From: Dichetophora obliterata
Taxonomy: Eukaryota > Arthropoda > Insecta > Diptera > Sciomyzidae
Direction: 5' to 3'
Assembly (NCBI GenBank): GCA_963920525.1
Contig: OY986437.1
Span: forward strand, 196,249,511-196,313,510
Length of the DNA stretch: 64,000 bases
A program made the translations under genes and the position numbers. Under the pieces are notes generated by a model. That model was not told the DNA's origin. It saw only the letters and a list, made by a program, of their open reading frames with translations, and did no database searches. Positions within the stretch are counted from its first letter, which is position 1. Each line of letters begins with the position of its first letter. Of the stretch, positions 1 to 10,884 are shown in pieces.

Positions 1-330
1 ATTACCAAATGAATAACGAATAAATAATGAATAATGAATAACAAGTGAAAAATGAATAAAAAATTAATAATGAATAACAAATGAATAACGAATAAAAAAT
101 TAATAATGAATAATAAGTGAATAATGAATAACAAATGAATAACGAATAAAAAATGAATAATGAATAACAAGTGAATAATGAATATAAAATTAGTAATGAA
201 TAACAAATGAATAATGAATAAAAAAATAATGAATAACAAATGAATAACGAATAAAAAATGAATAATGAATAACAAGTGAATAATGAATAAAAAATAAATA
301 ACGAATAAAAAATGAATAATGAATAAAAAA
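1..330. repeat. Short-period AT-rich tandem repeat (minisatellite)
   Basis: The stretch is built from imperfect copies of AATGAATAA joined by AAAAA, C or GTG variants (AATGAATAACGAATAAAAA and relatives). It begins at or before the window edge and decays at about 330. No reading frame of interest crosses it. Confidence 0.9.
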
Positions 331-419
331 AAATAATTGAAAATTCTTATGTAGTTATTCAGTTGTACTTAGAATTCTGAATACGAATGCCGATTTTACA
401 GCTCTGACATTTACTAATA

Positions 420-515
420 ACAAAAAAAAATCATGTTATCTTAGCTAAGATTTGAACCACGCTGTTTTAGCTTACGGGCCACGTACTTTTTCAGTAGACT
501 ACGGCCATCTTTCAA
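420..515 (-). mobile_element. tRNA-derived SINE head, degraded copy
   Basis: Read on the minus strand, this has a tRNA-like head with the core TAGTCTACTG for a pol III A box (complement of about 493-502) and GGTTCAAATC for a B box (complement of 449-458). The order and wording match the SINE at 7805-8147: GGCCGTAG, then ACGTGGCCCGTAAGCTAAA, then the B box. It is therefore a second copy of the same family in opposite orientation. I see no clear target duplication or tail. Confidence 0.6.
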
Positions 516-742
516 TCATACATTACCTTATATTCGGTAATTGTTCAAAAAACCACACAGAAAGAGATCGGTTGTACATTTTTTAAACTCAACTAATACT
601 AAATAGTAGGAAACCATTAGTAAATAATGCATGAAAAAAAAATTAAATTTTAAAATCTTTCGGGCCTGATACGAGAAAGATTTTTACCCCATCTTTGAAA
701 TATATATAATTTTCTTATGTGTAAAAGTTAAATTTTCTTTAT

Positions 743-1230
743 GTGCATTCTAGACTCCTTTATGCCCTTATCCCCCCTAGAACAAATCCTGCGGACGCCC
801 TTGGTGTTATGCATGTGGATTACCGCGACACATTTAAAAGTTTTGTAGAAAATGAGAGATTTTCAAAGTCAACAACGTGGAAGCAAGCGATAGTGAGAGC
901 AGTAACGGGCATTATCGATGTGGATATATAAATATTTGCAAAACTATTGGAGCGGAGTCGCATAAAATCAAATTAAACATTGACAATAAAATAATAGAAT
1001 TTGAAGTTGACACTGATGCATGCGAAACAATTATAAATGAGCATTATTATAGAGATTATTTTGGAAATTATGAATTTGTTAACGATTTAAGACAAATGAA
1101 ACTAATATCTGGCGAATATGTTAATACCTTAGGCAAAATTAAAGTGCATATGGGCAATTTCACAGAAAAGTCTACCGTGACCAAAAAATTAAAACTTATT
1201 AAAAACTTATTATCTGATGATATAATCTAA
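743..1230 (+). pseudogene. LTR-retrotransposon gag/protease fragment (Ty3/gypsy-like)
   Basis: The open frame at 877-1230 (117 codons) reads like the retropepsin region of a Ty3/gypsy-type Pol. A short beta-strand stretch ending FEVDTDAC stands where the catalytic Asp-Thr-Gly of the active-site loop is expected, followed by the usual region ending in GEYVNTLGKIKV. The glycine of the D-T-G triad is Asp here, so the enzyme would not be expected to work. A second frame at 743-931 overlaps the start, suggesting a frameshift near 880-930. No LTR, reverse transcriptase or integrase is present beside it, and an RTE-like LINE fragment begins 50 bp downstream. The family call rests on motif resemblance only. 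Confidence 0.45.
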
Positions 1231-1283
1231 GAGAAACATTTTAATTATATTAATTTAAGCAATTTACACATAAATGTTAGTAA

Positions 1284-2072
1284 ATGCGCGAAGTCAGTGC
1301 AGCATTTTCCAGATTAGAAAAAGAGTCAAGTCGAATGGGTCTGATAGTAAATGCAGATAAGACGAAATACTTGGTGTCAACAAACAAACAGTCCCAGCGT
1401 CTTGGAACCCATGTTACAGTTGACAATACCTCCTTCGAGGTCGTGAAGGACTTCGTTTATCTGGGATCCAGCATAAACTCAACCAACGACATCAGCATTG
1501 AGATCAAACGAAGAATAACTCTTGCCAGCAGGTGTTACTTTGGGCTCAGTAGGCAATTGAGAAGCAGAGCCCTCTCTCGATGAACGAAAATCACGCTCTA
1601 TAAATCGCTCATCATTTCCGTCCTACTTTCTGCATCACAAACCTTGACGCTGAGCATTTCAGATGAAAAGACTTTAGGAGCATTCGAGAGAAAGATTCTT
1701 CGTAAGATCTACGGACCAATATGCGTCATTGGCGAGTACCGAAAACGGTGGAATGATGAACTGTATGAGCTATACGCTGACATCGACATAGTCAAGGGCA
1801 TTAAAATCGAACGGCTTTGCTGGCTAGGTCATGTTCAGCGCATGAAAGACGATGCTCCAGTGAAGAAAACATTCGATTCGGTACCCAGCGGTGGTCAACG
1901 CAGAAGAGGACGACAGCATCTTCGTTGGAAAGACCAAGTAGAGGACAACCTGACGAAGCTTGGAATTTCCAACTGGCGCCAGCAAGCGAAAGACAGAAAT
2001 GGCTGGCGCAAATTCTTAGATGAGGCCAAGACCGACATACGGTTGTAGCGCCAACAAAGTAAGTAAGTAAGT
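1284..2072 (+). mobile_element. RTE-like non-LTR retrotransposon, 5'-truncated copy A
   Basis: This is the 3' quarter of a LINE: the end of the reverse transcriptase (MGLIVNADKTKYLVS, FVYLGSSIN, LASRCYFGLSRQLRS) and the C-terminal region (ERKILRKIYGP, RLCWLGHVQRM, GGQRRRGRQHLRW, DRNGW). It stays in one frame from 1284 to the stop at 2046-2048 apart from a single TGA at 1581-1583, where copy B (60500-61240) has CGA. After the stop comes GCGCCAACAAAG and an (AAGT)n tail, the same 3' end as copy B. The 5' end is cut abruptly at 1284, as expected from incomplete target-primed reverse transcription. The RTE assignment is by resemblance of the endonuclease and RT of copy B. Confidence 0.85.
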
Positions 2073-2124
2073 TAATGTTTCGTAAACTTTTTTGTTTTAG
2101 TTAAAATGAAAGGTATTGGCTAAA

Positions 2125-2510
2125 GATAATGATAAAATGGTTGAGGCAAGGAAATGACAATAAATTTAGTTTGTTTTGCAATTACTAAATTATATAATTA
2201 CTTAACTACTAAATTACTCAATTAACTAATTAAACTACAATGGAAATTTTAGTAATGCAACGCCAGATCAAAAAGCCTAATAAAAAAAAACTGAGAAGAT
2301 TTTTGAATTTGATCACTTGGGAAATAAAGTTATAATATTTTAAGCCCTTGTAAGAAAAGTTGTATACAAAAAGTCTTGTCCAATTCTGAAAGTTTCGCAA
2401 ATTTTGTACTCCAAGTCAAAAATCACTTCCGTTTTCTGTAACGTAACGCCAGTACATATTTTTGCTTATATCTTAAAATTCTTATGGTCTTTACGGTTTT
2501 TACTTAATAT
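2125..2510 (+). repeat. Repeat X, copy 1 (left part)
   Basis: About 385 bp here align by eye with 31484-31845. Shared blocks include GAGGCAAGGAAA, CAGATCAAAAAGCCTAATAA, GATCACTT, CAAGTCAAAAATCA and AAATTCTTA. Copy 1 is interrupted at about 2510 by a minus-strand LINE and resumes at about 5114. I recognise no coding content and cannot name the family. Confidence 0.75.
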
Positions 2511-2559
2511 TTATTTATTTATTTATTCAACTACTGACAATATTGTTTACAGTTACATA

Positions 2560-3492
2560 CAGGGTTGCCCATATTCGACGTACCCATCTGGCAACGCCAT
2601 AACTTTTGACAGAGATGTCAGATCGCTTAATGACATACCGCGTTTGAAGCGTCAGTCCAAGCAGATTTTTACCATGGAACAATACACGCCACGCGAGCGC
2701 TCTGAAAGAGTCTTCGAAATGGCCGAAGATGACGAGGAATTTTGGAACAAAATTATCATGTCCGATGAAGCCCATTTCACATTGAATGGGACCGTAAATA
2801 AGCAAAATTGCCGTATTTACGCCACTGAAAATCCTCAGAAGATTCAAGAAGTGCCTCTTCATGACGAAAAAGTCACAGTTTGGTGCGGCGTTAGTGCGAA
2901 AACGGTCATTGGGCCGTTTTTCTTCCAAAATGAAAATGGCCATGCTGTTACCATCAACCAGGAGCGTTATCGCGACATGATGACCAATTTTGTGATGCCA
3001 ATTATTCGTCGAAAGCGTATGAGGCAGTTCTGGTTTCAACAAGACGGCGCTCCACCGCACACAAGTCGCATAACAATCAATTTTCTGAAGAATTTGTTTC
3101 CGGGCCGTTTGATGTCGAAAAGTGGTGATTTGGACTGGCCACCGCGTTCGCCCGATTTGACGCCGCCTGACTTCTTCTTGTGGGGATATTTGAAGTCAAA
3201 GGTTTACGTTAACAAGCCAAGGACCGTAGAAGAGCTCAAGGACAACATTCGTGAAGAAATAGCCGCTATTCCGGCCGAAATGTTGGCGAAAACGATGAAA
3301 AATGCTGCAAAAAGGGCACAATACGCCATCAACGCCAGAGGCGGCCATTTGAGAGATATCATATTCAAAAATTGATGTAAACAAATCTACTTGGAACAAA
3401 TTAAATGATTAAGATTGCCAACCGCCAAATTTTTATTTTTTTCTTTGATTTTTTTAAAAAAAACATGGGTCCGTCGAATATGGGCAACACTG
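2560..3492 (+). mobile_element. DD41D mariner-type transposon, internally deleted, TA target duplication
   Basis: The element is bounded by 21-bp inverted ends that differ at one base: CAGGGTTGCCCATATTCGAC at 2560 and the complement of ...GAATATGGGCAACACTG ending at 3492. TA lies directly outside each end (2558-2559, 3493-3494), the target choice of Tc1/mariner elements. At 933 bp it is about 300-400 bp shorter than usual for such elements; the missing part is the DNA-binding N-terminus of the transposase. It sits inside the 3' UTR of the minus-strand LINE. Confidence 0.9.
2674..3375 (+). CDS. DD41D transposase, N-terminally deleted but uninterrupted (233 aa)
   Basis: The start ATG at 2674 has a good context (ACCATGG) and gives MEQYTPRERSERV, which looks like the normal transposase N-terminus. 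The next residues (FEMAEDDEEFWN) already belong just upstream of the catalytic core, so roughly 110 residues carrying the helix-turn-helix domains are absent without loss of frame. The core is intact: Asp31 in MSDEAHF, Asp124 in FQQDGAPPHT and Asp166 in TPPDFFLWGYLK. Forty-one residues separate the last two, the spacing of the DD41D (rosa-type) mariner group. Conserved VNKQNCRIY and VTVWCG are also present. Without the DNA-binding part the protein is not expected to bind its own ends. The frame is open further upstream to 2404, but that part lies outside the element. Confidence 0.85.
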   Translation: MEQYTPRERSERVFEMAEDDEEFWNKIIMSDEAHFTLNGTVNKQNCRIYATENPQKIQEVPLHDEKVTVWCGVSAKTVIGPFFFQNENGHAVTINQERYRDMMTNFVMPIIRRKRMRQFWFQQDGAPPHTSRITINFLKNLFPGRLMSKSGDLDWPPRSPDLTPPDFFLWGYLKSKVYVNKPRTVEELKDNIREEIAAIPAEMLAKTMKNAAKRAQYAINARGGHLRDIIFKN

Positions 3493-3494
3493 TA

Positions 3495-5100
3495 CATTTG
3501 ACTTATATATTATAAAATTGATTTTACTCAAAATTCACTTAACATAATGCAATTTTTAAAAGCTAACTTAGTTAGGGATATATCCATATTAAAACAGACT
3601 GTATTAAAAGTAGTGCTCATATTATAGATCACGTCTACCGTAGTTTGTCCTTCGAAAGGGAATGTGAAAAAATGCCTATGCCTAACATCCTTTCCGGCGC
3701 ATATATATTTAATAGCGCTAGCAATGGTGCACAATCTAGGTGGTTCATTACTATATCACGTGCAAAAAAAAAACCAAAAAATACTTTCTTCTAAACTCCA
3801 AGGTTTTAAGGCCAAGTAATGCACAACGAGAGTCATAAGTTGGCATAAACTCCCAACAAAGTCTTTTAAACACTAGGCGAGCAAACCGTCTTTGAATGTT
3901 TTCAATTCTAGAGATGTGCACTGCATATTGTGGGTCCCACACTACGCAACCATACTCCAAGCTTGACCGGACTAAAGAGAAATCGATTTTAAAGTAAAAG
4001 GATCTGTGAACTCCTGTGTATTACGTATAACGAGTCCCATCATTGCATTCGCCTTAGAAATGATGGCATCGTAGTGCTTTAAAAATGCTAGCTTATTATC
4101 AAATAAAACTCCCAAATCAGTTTTACATTCAACTCTTAAAACGCTTTCGCTATTAATAGCATAATATCCTATTATTATTTGCTTCTTCCTGGTGAAAGAC
4201 ATTGCATTACATTTCGCCACATTAAAATATAATTTGTTGGTTTCACATCACTTTTGCAGACCATCTAATTCTTGCTGAATAAGAAGATAGTCATCCAAGG
4301 ATTTAACAGTCTTAACGTCATCTGCGTACATGAGGCATTTTGAAAAGTGTATATAATTAGGAAGGTCATTGATAAACAGAACAAACAGAAGCGGGCTACG
4401 ATGACTGCCTTGGGAAAACCCAGAAAAATTATCAATTTGTTTGGACAACTTATTTCCTATCTTAACCGCTTGCCTTTGCCCGACCAAGAAATTCTCAAAC
4501 CAAGATAACATGGAAGAGTGAAATCCTAAAATGCTTAGCTTTTTTAGTAAAACAGTATGTTGAACTCTATCAAATGCTTTGGCAAAATCTGTGAAAATGG
4601 CATCAATTTGATAGGCTCCCTCCATCTCACTTGCTAAAAAATGAGTAAACGAAACGATGAGTAAAAATGAAAGATTAGTTGAAGTTAATTTCCTGGAAAC
4701 AAACCCATGTTGGTCATCCGATATACTTTTCTTAACGAATTCATAAATCTTCTTTTTGACCAGAGATTCGAATATTTTAGGAATAAGAGGTAGTTTGTAT
4801 ATTGGTCGGTAGTTTTTAATATCTTGCCTCAACCCTGATTTGTAAATTGGAGTTATCTCCGACACTTTCCATGTATCTAAAAACTCCCCATTTTGTAGGG
4901 ATTGATTAAACAGAGAGGTTAGCGGCTGAGTTAGGGCCACAGCACAATATTTAAGCTAAATGGGTGAAATGTTATCTGGGCCGCATTTCTTTGCATCTAA
5001 GCTAGACAATTCACGATAAACCCCTTCTCCACATAAATCCAAGGACCCCAGATCAGCAACAGGAGCACAGTTTAACTCCGACGGAACACAGTTAGTCAAT
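3495..5100 (-). pseudogene. Reverse transcriptase of the minus-strand LINE, broken
   Basis: Reading leftwards: a linker ending KKCGPDNISP, one in-frame stop (about 4960), then the RT fingers and palm in the frame 4940-4248 (KNYRPI, DDQHGF, FTDFAKAFDRVQH, SQGSHRSPLLFVLFINDL, and the catalytic box YADDVK). After a stop at 4248 the thumb and C-terminal region continue in other frames at 4220-3972 (TDLGVLFDNKL) and 3960-3751 (EYGCVVWDPQY, IENIQRRFARLVFKRL), ending near 3530. The catalytic YADD is intact, but at least three frame breaks make the gene dead. The family resembles Jockey/CR1-group elements of arthropods; the exact clade is not decided. Confidence 0.85.
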
Positions 5101-5113
5101 GGATTTAAGCAGA

Positions 5114-5175
5114 TAAAATATAGTGCTACTTATTTACTACGCAAATATAAAAAAGGCTTTTTAAGAATTACACAT
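5114..5175 (+). repeat. Repeat X, copy 1 (right part)
   Basis: The sequence after the LINE (AATATAGTG, then TACGCAAA, a run of A, CTTTTTAAGAA) matches 31840-31890 in copy 2, which carries the same blocks directly after the point where copy 1 is interrupted. This places the LINE inside repeat X. The right limit of the repeat is not clear. Confidence 0.55.
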
Positions 5176-6172
5176 TGCAATCTAGCTTAATTTTGAAGTG
5201 GCTGAGATTCAAGCGCAAGTTTTGCTTAACCACAATACAAATTTGCAAACAGTTTTCTCCGTGTACCTACAAATAAAACACAAATCACTCGCCAATAAGG
5301 TGTCAAGCTTCAAAGGTCTCCATACGTCAGACAAATGGACAAACAATTTAAAAATCTGAAATAAATACAAAGTAGTTTTTTTTGACATTTAAAGACATAT
5401 AATGATCACTAGAGTGGCCGCCAAATGCACTGGAGAAAATTCAAATGCGAAAATTCAATGGGCTTCTTACTTAAAGTGTGCGGTTGTGTCCCAAATCAAA
5501 CGGGCTTAAATTTCAGAGTGATCAGAATAAGCTTTATTGTGCCTAGTTGATATTTATCCTAAAACTATGACAAATATACACAGAAAGAATTTAAGCGATT
5601 ACGTTGAAGAACATAGCCGCCAAAAAGTGACATTTTTTATATATAAAGTTTGGGTATTTTTACAAAAAAATTCTCAAAAATTAAAAAATACAAAATAAAA
5701 CAAAAAAAATTTTACTACTAGTTGTGGCGCAGTTGTAAGCTATTTTGTACAAAAATAAAAAAAAAAACAAAATTCCTAAGCAAAAGTTACAGATGTTCAA
5801 ACTTGACTTTTTTTTCAAAATGCTTTAAAGTGCTTATTTCTGGCCTAGCGAACACAAAAAAAAATCAAGAAAAACAAGAAAATATACATATGTATCCTCC
5901 TCGAAATGGCTGTAATAATTTTTTTTATAAAAAAATGTTTAGTTTTTTCCGTCCCTTTTGCCGTTTCTGTATGAGAAAATTCTTTCCTTGGATTTTAATC
6001 GTTTCGAATGCAATGTCAAATAAGAAATGTTCAATCTTTTTTCTTTTCAAAAACCATTTTTCTTTATTCGAAACTTTTCATACGGTGATTTAGAGTTTTT
6101 ATGCATATCTCGCCATTCTACGTATAAATTGTTTAATTTTCGGATGCAATTCTTTAACATCATTGTGGGAAT
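5176..6172. other. AT-rich stretch without a recognisable gene
   Basis: There are many A/T runs and no convincing reading frame; the frame at 5722-6093 is low-complexity Lys/Phe/Ser and has no homology I recognise. A motif near 5404-5425 (TCACTAGAGTGGCCGCC) has a rough inverted counterpart near 7629-7648 (GCGACCACTCTAATGA), which could be the ends of an old element now holding the LINE at 6173-7597. This pairing is weak. Confidence 0.4.
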
Positions 6173-7597
6173 GTGGGGTTTTTAACAAAATTTAAGCATC
6201 AAATCAATAGGGGTGTTAACATTTCAAACCGCTCATTAAATTGTTTGTCAAATACAATAGAACAACGCGAAATTTCCATGGAATTCCCACGTTGTTCTAT
6301 TGGATTTGGTACTCTATCTAATAAGATTATTGTCTCATCAGGCGAACCTCAAGGAAGACACTTGGTCCACTCCTCTTTAACATATTTATTGCAGATATAT
6401 CTCAAGTTTTGTACGATATCCCACATCTCTTGTATGCAAACCTCTTAAAAATGTGCTATGTCATTAAATCTGAAGTGGACACAGTTTTCTTACAGAATAA
6501 ACTTTTATCCCTGGAAAATTGGTGTAGTCAAAATAAGCTTTCTCTTAATGAAAATAAATGCTATGTTATAAGTTTTCCCGTAAAAAAGAAATACTTTATT
6601 GCAGTTTTGAGCTAACTTTGGTTGAAATAAAAAGGATCATTCACATTGCAGATCTTGGGGTTATCCTAGATTTTAGGCTGCACTTTAATCTTCACCTCGA
6701 TGATATTACATCCAGGACAAACAAGCTTCTCGGATTCATTAAAAGACGTGCAAACGAATTCAAGAACGTCTGGGTAACTAAAACCTTATATTACACGGTA
6801 GTGCGTCCAATTCTTGAATATTGCTGCCCAGTATGGAACCCAAGTTTTGAAGTGCATAGTGATAGAATAGAATCTATCCAAAAACTATTCTTGCTTTTTG
6901 CCTTGAGAGACACATGTGACCCTCGGGACTATAGAAACCTGCCACATATGTTCACAGACTGAAAGCCATTAACATAGTTCCGTAGTCAACAAGAAAATCG
7001 CTACTCTGTTCATGTTTTATATTAGATGTCTTTGCCCGAAACATTGACAGCGAATATACTTCCAGCAAAGTAACAATTAATGACCCAATAAAGATAACTA
7101 CACATGCATGATTTCTGAGTGAATCATAGCACCACACCACGTACGTTTGCAACGAACCCATTAATAGATGTTGTTTTAGAATACTATCAGCGAGCGCTAC
7201 CTACCACCTATGTCTAAATACTTATTCAAGCGTTCCCTATCCAAACACCTCTTTCCATCCTAAGTATCTATCCTTATCACGATCACCATTCACCATCCAT
7301 GCTTCTTTAATTGTTCCCTATTTATTAACACAGAAGTGATAATAGTCAACTTTTCTACTACAACGTTTAAAATATGTTAGTATGTAAGTTCCTTCTGTTT
7401 TTTTTTTCTTTTTTCTTTTCTTCTCTCCTCTTCTTTTTGATGTGTTCTTGAGTTCATGTCATTCAAGTGGGCGGACTACGCCCACTTCGATTAGCCAAAA
7501 CAAGGAAATGGGTGAGGAAAAAAATATAAATAATTAAAAAAAAAACAACCTGTTAGAATAAGTATATTGCCTTGCTTGGCCAAATAAATAAATAAAG
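6173..7597 (+). mobile_element. Jockey/CR1-like LINE, plus strand, 5'-truncated and broken
   Basis: The element begins in the RT palm (SNKIIVSSGEPQG, where PQG is the usual motif) and continues through a degraded catalytic box (YANLLK in place of a YADD-type motif). Next come LENWCSQNKLSLNENKC, ADLGVILDFRLHFNLHL, VVRPILEYCCPVWNPSF and IESIQKLF. At least two frameshifts (about 6600 and 6440) and a stop after 6962 disable it. Remnants of the C-terminal region can be read to about 7250. A 3' UTR with a pyrimidine-rich block (7399-7436) follows, and the tail is AAATAAATAAATAAAG at 7582-7597. It is the same general type as the minus-strand LINE at 2511-5113. Confidence 0.8.
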
Positions 7598-7804
7598 AGC
7601 CCATTAAATTTGCAAAAAAAGTTTTGAGCGACCACTCTAATGACCACCCTAATTCACATATATGTAATAAAAAATTTGTGTTGTAGGGTATTCGCTAGAG
7701 ATAGACAAAAAGAGTTCAGGTTGCGTTTGAAGCCCTTTTAATGCCAAAGAATTATTTCAAACATTATATAAAGATATGAAATAAACATTGTATACATAGA
7801 TTCA

Positions 7805-8147
7805 AGTGGCGGCCGTAGCCTAGTGGGTAGAGTGCGTGGCCCCTAAGCTAAAGAACCGCGGTAGCCCGGGTTCAATACCAGCTCAGACAGAAAGTTTTTT
7901 CAATTGAATGAATTTTTCTGTTCGGTCGTCACCTCTCTGCAGACAATGGCAAAGCTCAGAGAGTAAAAATTGCCATGTAAGGCTTCTTGAGAACATAAGC
8001 CGTTCGGAGTCGGCATAAAAACACGTAGGTCCAGTTCTCGGTCATTTGTGATCAAACATTTAATAACACGCACAACACAATGGATCAATAGAATCTAGGT
8101 CAAAGTCCTTCCAAGGGCTGAAATGACCAGTTTATTTTTTTTTTATA
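7805..8147 (+). mobile_element. tRNA-derived SINE, complete, with 14-bp target duplication
   Basis: The 343-bp element has a tRNA-like head with a pol III A box TAGCCTAGTGG (7816-7826) and a B box GGTTCAATACC (7869-7879), a unique body, and a T-rich tail (TTTATTTTTTTTTTATA). The 14-bp direct repeat TATACATAGATTCA flanks it at 7791-7804 and 8148-8161, the mark of insertion by LINE machinery. It carries no protein gene; transcription would be by RNA polymerase III. Which LINE mobilised it is not shown; its tail does not match the TAAA or AAGT tails of the LINEs here. A degraded sister lies at 420-515. Confidence 0.85.
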
Positions 8148-8161
8148 TATACATAGATTCA

Positions 8162-10880
8162 GAAAAGAATTAGTTAAGGTCATTACATATCTGCAATTGT
8201 TAGTTGTTTTGGAGAGAATCCTTTTTTCGTGATTAAAAGCACTCTATGTCTTGGACCAGAAGCATAAGGAGCCTAGTTACATGCCTAGGTTTTAGGTTAA
8301 TCTGTGCCATGCCAATTTTTTCCGCGTGATGCGTATACAGACAGACAAAAATTTAAAAAATGATAACTGATTCCACATCTTTCAAAATATTCAAAACAAA
8401 AAATTAAAAAAATTTGCAATTACAGCTTTATTTTATGATTGAATTATTTAATTTTCAATTGCATGCAAGAATTTACATGGAAATCATAATCCTCGCTTTA
8501 GATTGCAATGAATTTGCAAATGATTTCAACCTATAAAAGGTACCATAAATGTAAATTTTTCGCATTTATATTTTTAAATGCTCGGAAATTTCCAAAACTA
8601 AAATGGTAATGAAAATACTATAGTGAAATCATTAATTATCATTAGTTTAACCAAACATATTTCAGATATCAGCTAAACATAAAAAATAAATTTGAACATA
8701 ATTTCAATCAGTTCAAATAACGAAGGTTTTATAATAATTTTCACATCGTATTCGGAAAACGTCTCGATTTCATGTTCTTTATAAATTTGTGAAATTTTAG
8801 AAATCGTACACTTGCACACATGTATGCATTTAGTAGTGATCGAATACAAGAAGAAAAAATTTACAAATGTATTGATAACATTTCCTTGAAAATATTTCTG
8901 AGCAAAAAAAAACTCACTACAAAAAGCTTGAAAAAATAAAAAAAATGTAGCACTGCACAAAATACACTTAAAATAAACTATCTTTCAAATAAATCACACA
9001 TCATAAAATATGAATTAATGGCTTCATTAAAAATCTATACATTTGTTATAGTTTTTTTAGTTTTGGATAGATTTTCAAAAGTTTTCCAAAAGTTTTTTGA
9101 GTAGATTTATAATTAAGTGATTAAGAATTATTAATATTCCTTTTTTCTAAACTAACTCAATCTTTTTGTATATAATTAACAAAGCTTAATTGTTTTGGCA
9201 TCATTAGTAAAAATTTCATAACTTTATGATTAGTATGTTTCAATTCTTAGAGTATGGTTTTGTAATCCATTAAAAATTATCTTTTTCGTGTGATTGATAC
9301 CTTAAACTGACCCCACGTTGCCATAATAATAATAATAACGTGTTCCTAGATTGGCTCCACACGAGCTCATTTCTCTAGGTTTTTTTTTTATCTTTATTTT
9401 TTATATACAAACCATACAGCACATACACACAAACATATATTATTTCTATGGGGCGAATGTTATTTTTATATACAAAATAAGAAAAAAAAAAATAAAAAGA
9501 AAACAGAAAAAGAATCGGAATAAGAACAGCAAATACATGAGTATCTGGTGTTGTTTGGATGAAAACACTTTTCAAAAATAAACTTCCCATATTACGAAGA
9601 ATTCTAAAATTACACCGACTGTATTTCGCTGCGGCCGTTGTTGTTGCAAGATCGTATTTTCTTGTGAGTTAAATGAAAAACATACGTTTTCGAAAAATAA
9701 AGCAAAAAAGATAACACCGCCAACAGTAGCAACTCGATAAAAGTGAAACACCTTTGATTGGGCTGAATGTTTTTTTTTTTGCCATAAAAACATAAAAAGT
9801 TGTGACTCAACCCGGTTTTTGTGGGCGGTTATTTTAGCATGTAAATACATATTACAGAATTGAAATAGTCAAACAGTCAAAACTTTAGGTTTAAAAAAGC
9901 ATTGTTAGAAAAAAAGGGCAGTAGTTTAAACTAAAAATCGGTCAACTTTTTAAAAAATTTGCATATTTTTTTTTTAATATTCTATCTGTTCGCTCCTAAG
10001 TTCTCACAAACAAACATAAAAAGTAGGTTTTATTTCTTTTTTAAATCGCGAACATTTTTTTAAATTCTTCAGAAAAAAATCTTGAAATTTGGAAACTAAT
10101 AATTTCGCGACGTGGTCGCACATTGGGGCAGCACTATACAAGTTTGTGCTCAAAATGAAATTTAGAAAGTATTTGTTTCGAAATGAGACTAAAAGCGCTT
10201 ATTGGATTCACATATTCACCTGTTGCGCCAAACAGGCAAGATTTCAACTTTCCTTAATAAAACAGCATAATATAAAAGGAGATACAAATTGAGGATTTTT
10301 TCCAGTTTTTTTTTATATGTACTTAAATTTATGACTTATGAAGTTATTAAAAAGCTCTCAAAAAATTTATTTGTTAAAAAGTTAGAGTTTGAAATTACTT
10401 GTATTTTTTTTTTTTGTTAAAATGACAATGTTAATATAAAAAACTTAAATATATCTATATAAAAATTTTCTAAAGTACTTTTGCAAAATAATTTTTTTCA
10501 GGGGGGCAAAGTGATTGCATATTTATTAATGCCACAAAAGCATATAAACATTAAGTCGCCTCACAAAAAAAAGTTAACACAAAAAAGTTACAAAAAGGGT
10601 AAATTAGTGACAGGAATGAAAAGCAGCAGTAAACACTTTTCCATTCCTCGCAATGGTAAATCAGGTGAAAGATGGAGGAGTTATACATATTTAATAAAAA
10701 ATTTTTTAAAAATATTCAAAAAATCTCTGCAAAAAACTAAACATCTTTTGTATTACGACAAATTACCCAAAAAATTTTATGCAGGATCTGTAATTCTTTG
10801 ATTTACACTATTTGTGAAATTCTTTTTTACTAAAAATATCATGACAAAAATATTATCCATATAAAGCGCGATTTTGAGAG
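8162..10880. other. AT-rich stretch without a recognisable gene
   Basis: This 2.7-kb stretch has long A or T runs, a short (AAT)n tract near 9328-9340 and no frame I can assign. The frames at 8673-8960, 9351-9581, 9572-9850 and 10481-10801 are low-complexity (Phe, Lys, Ile, Asn rich) and lack known motifs. Confidence 0.5.
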
Positions 10881-10884
10881 GTTT

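Larger units (their letters stand above)
2511..5113 (-). mobile_element. Jockey/CR1-like LINE, minus strand, interrupted by a DD41D transposon
   Basis: The element runs from a reverse transcriptase start near 5100 to a 3' tail of four to five TAAA units (TTTA on the plus strand, 2511-2527). Its 3' UTR is split by the DD41D element at 2560-3492. Repeat X sequence lies on both sides (ending TTAATAT on the left, resuming AAAATAT on the right), so the LINE inserted into repeat X with a short AT-rich target duplication. The 5' end of the LINE is missing: no endonuclease domain is present. Confidence 0.7.

Noticed and set aside
2527..3399. Minus-strand frames opposite the DD41D transposase
   Set aside because: Antisense shadows of the transposase coding strand.
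5722..6093. 123-codon frame
   Set aside because: Low-complexity Lys/Phe/Ser composition in an A/T-run region with no known motif; likely chance.
5404..7648. Possible transposon ends (TCACTAGAGTGGCCGCC and its rough inverse) around the plus-strand LINE
   Set aside because: The match is only about 16-18 bp with several differences and no target duplication, too weak to call an element.
7816..7879. Possible functional tRNA gene
   Set aside because: A and B boxes are present, but the flanking 14-bp duplications, 343-bp length and T-rich tail show it is a SINE; a proper acceptor stem was not found.
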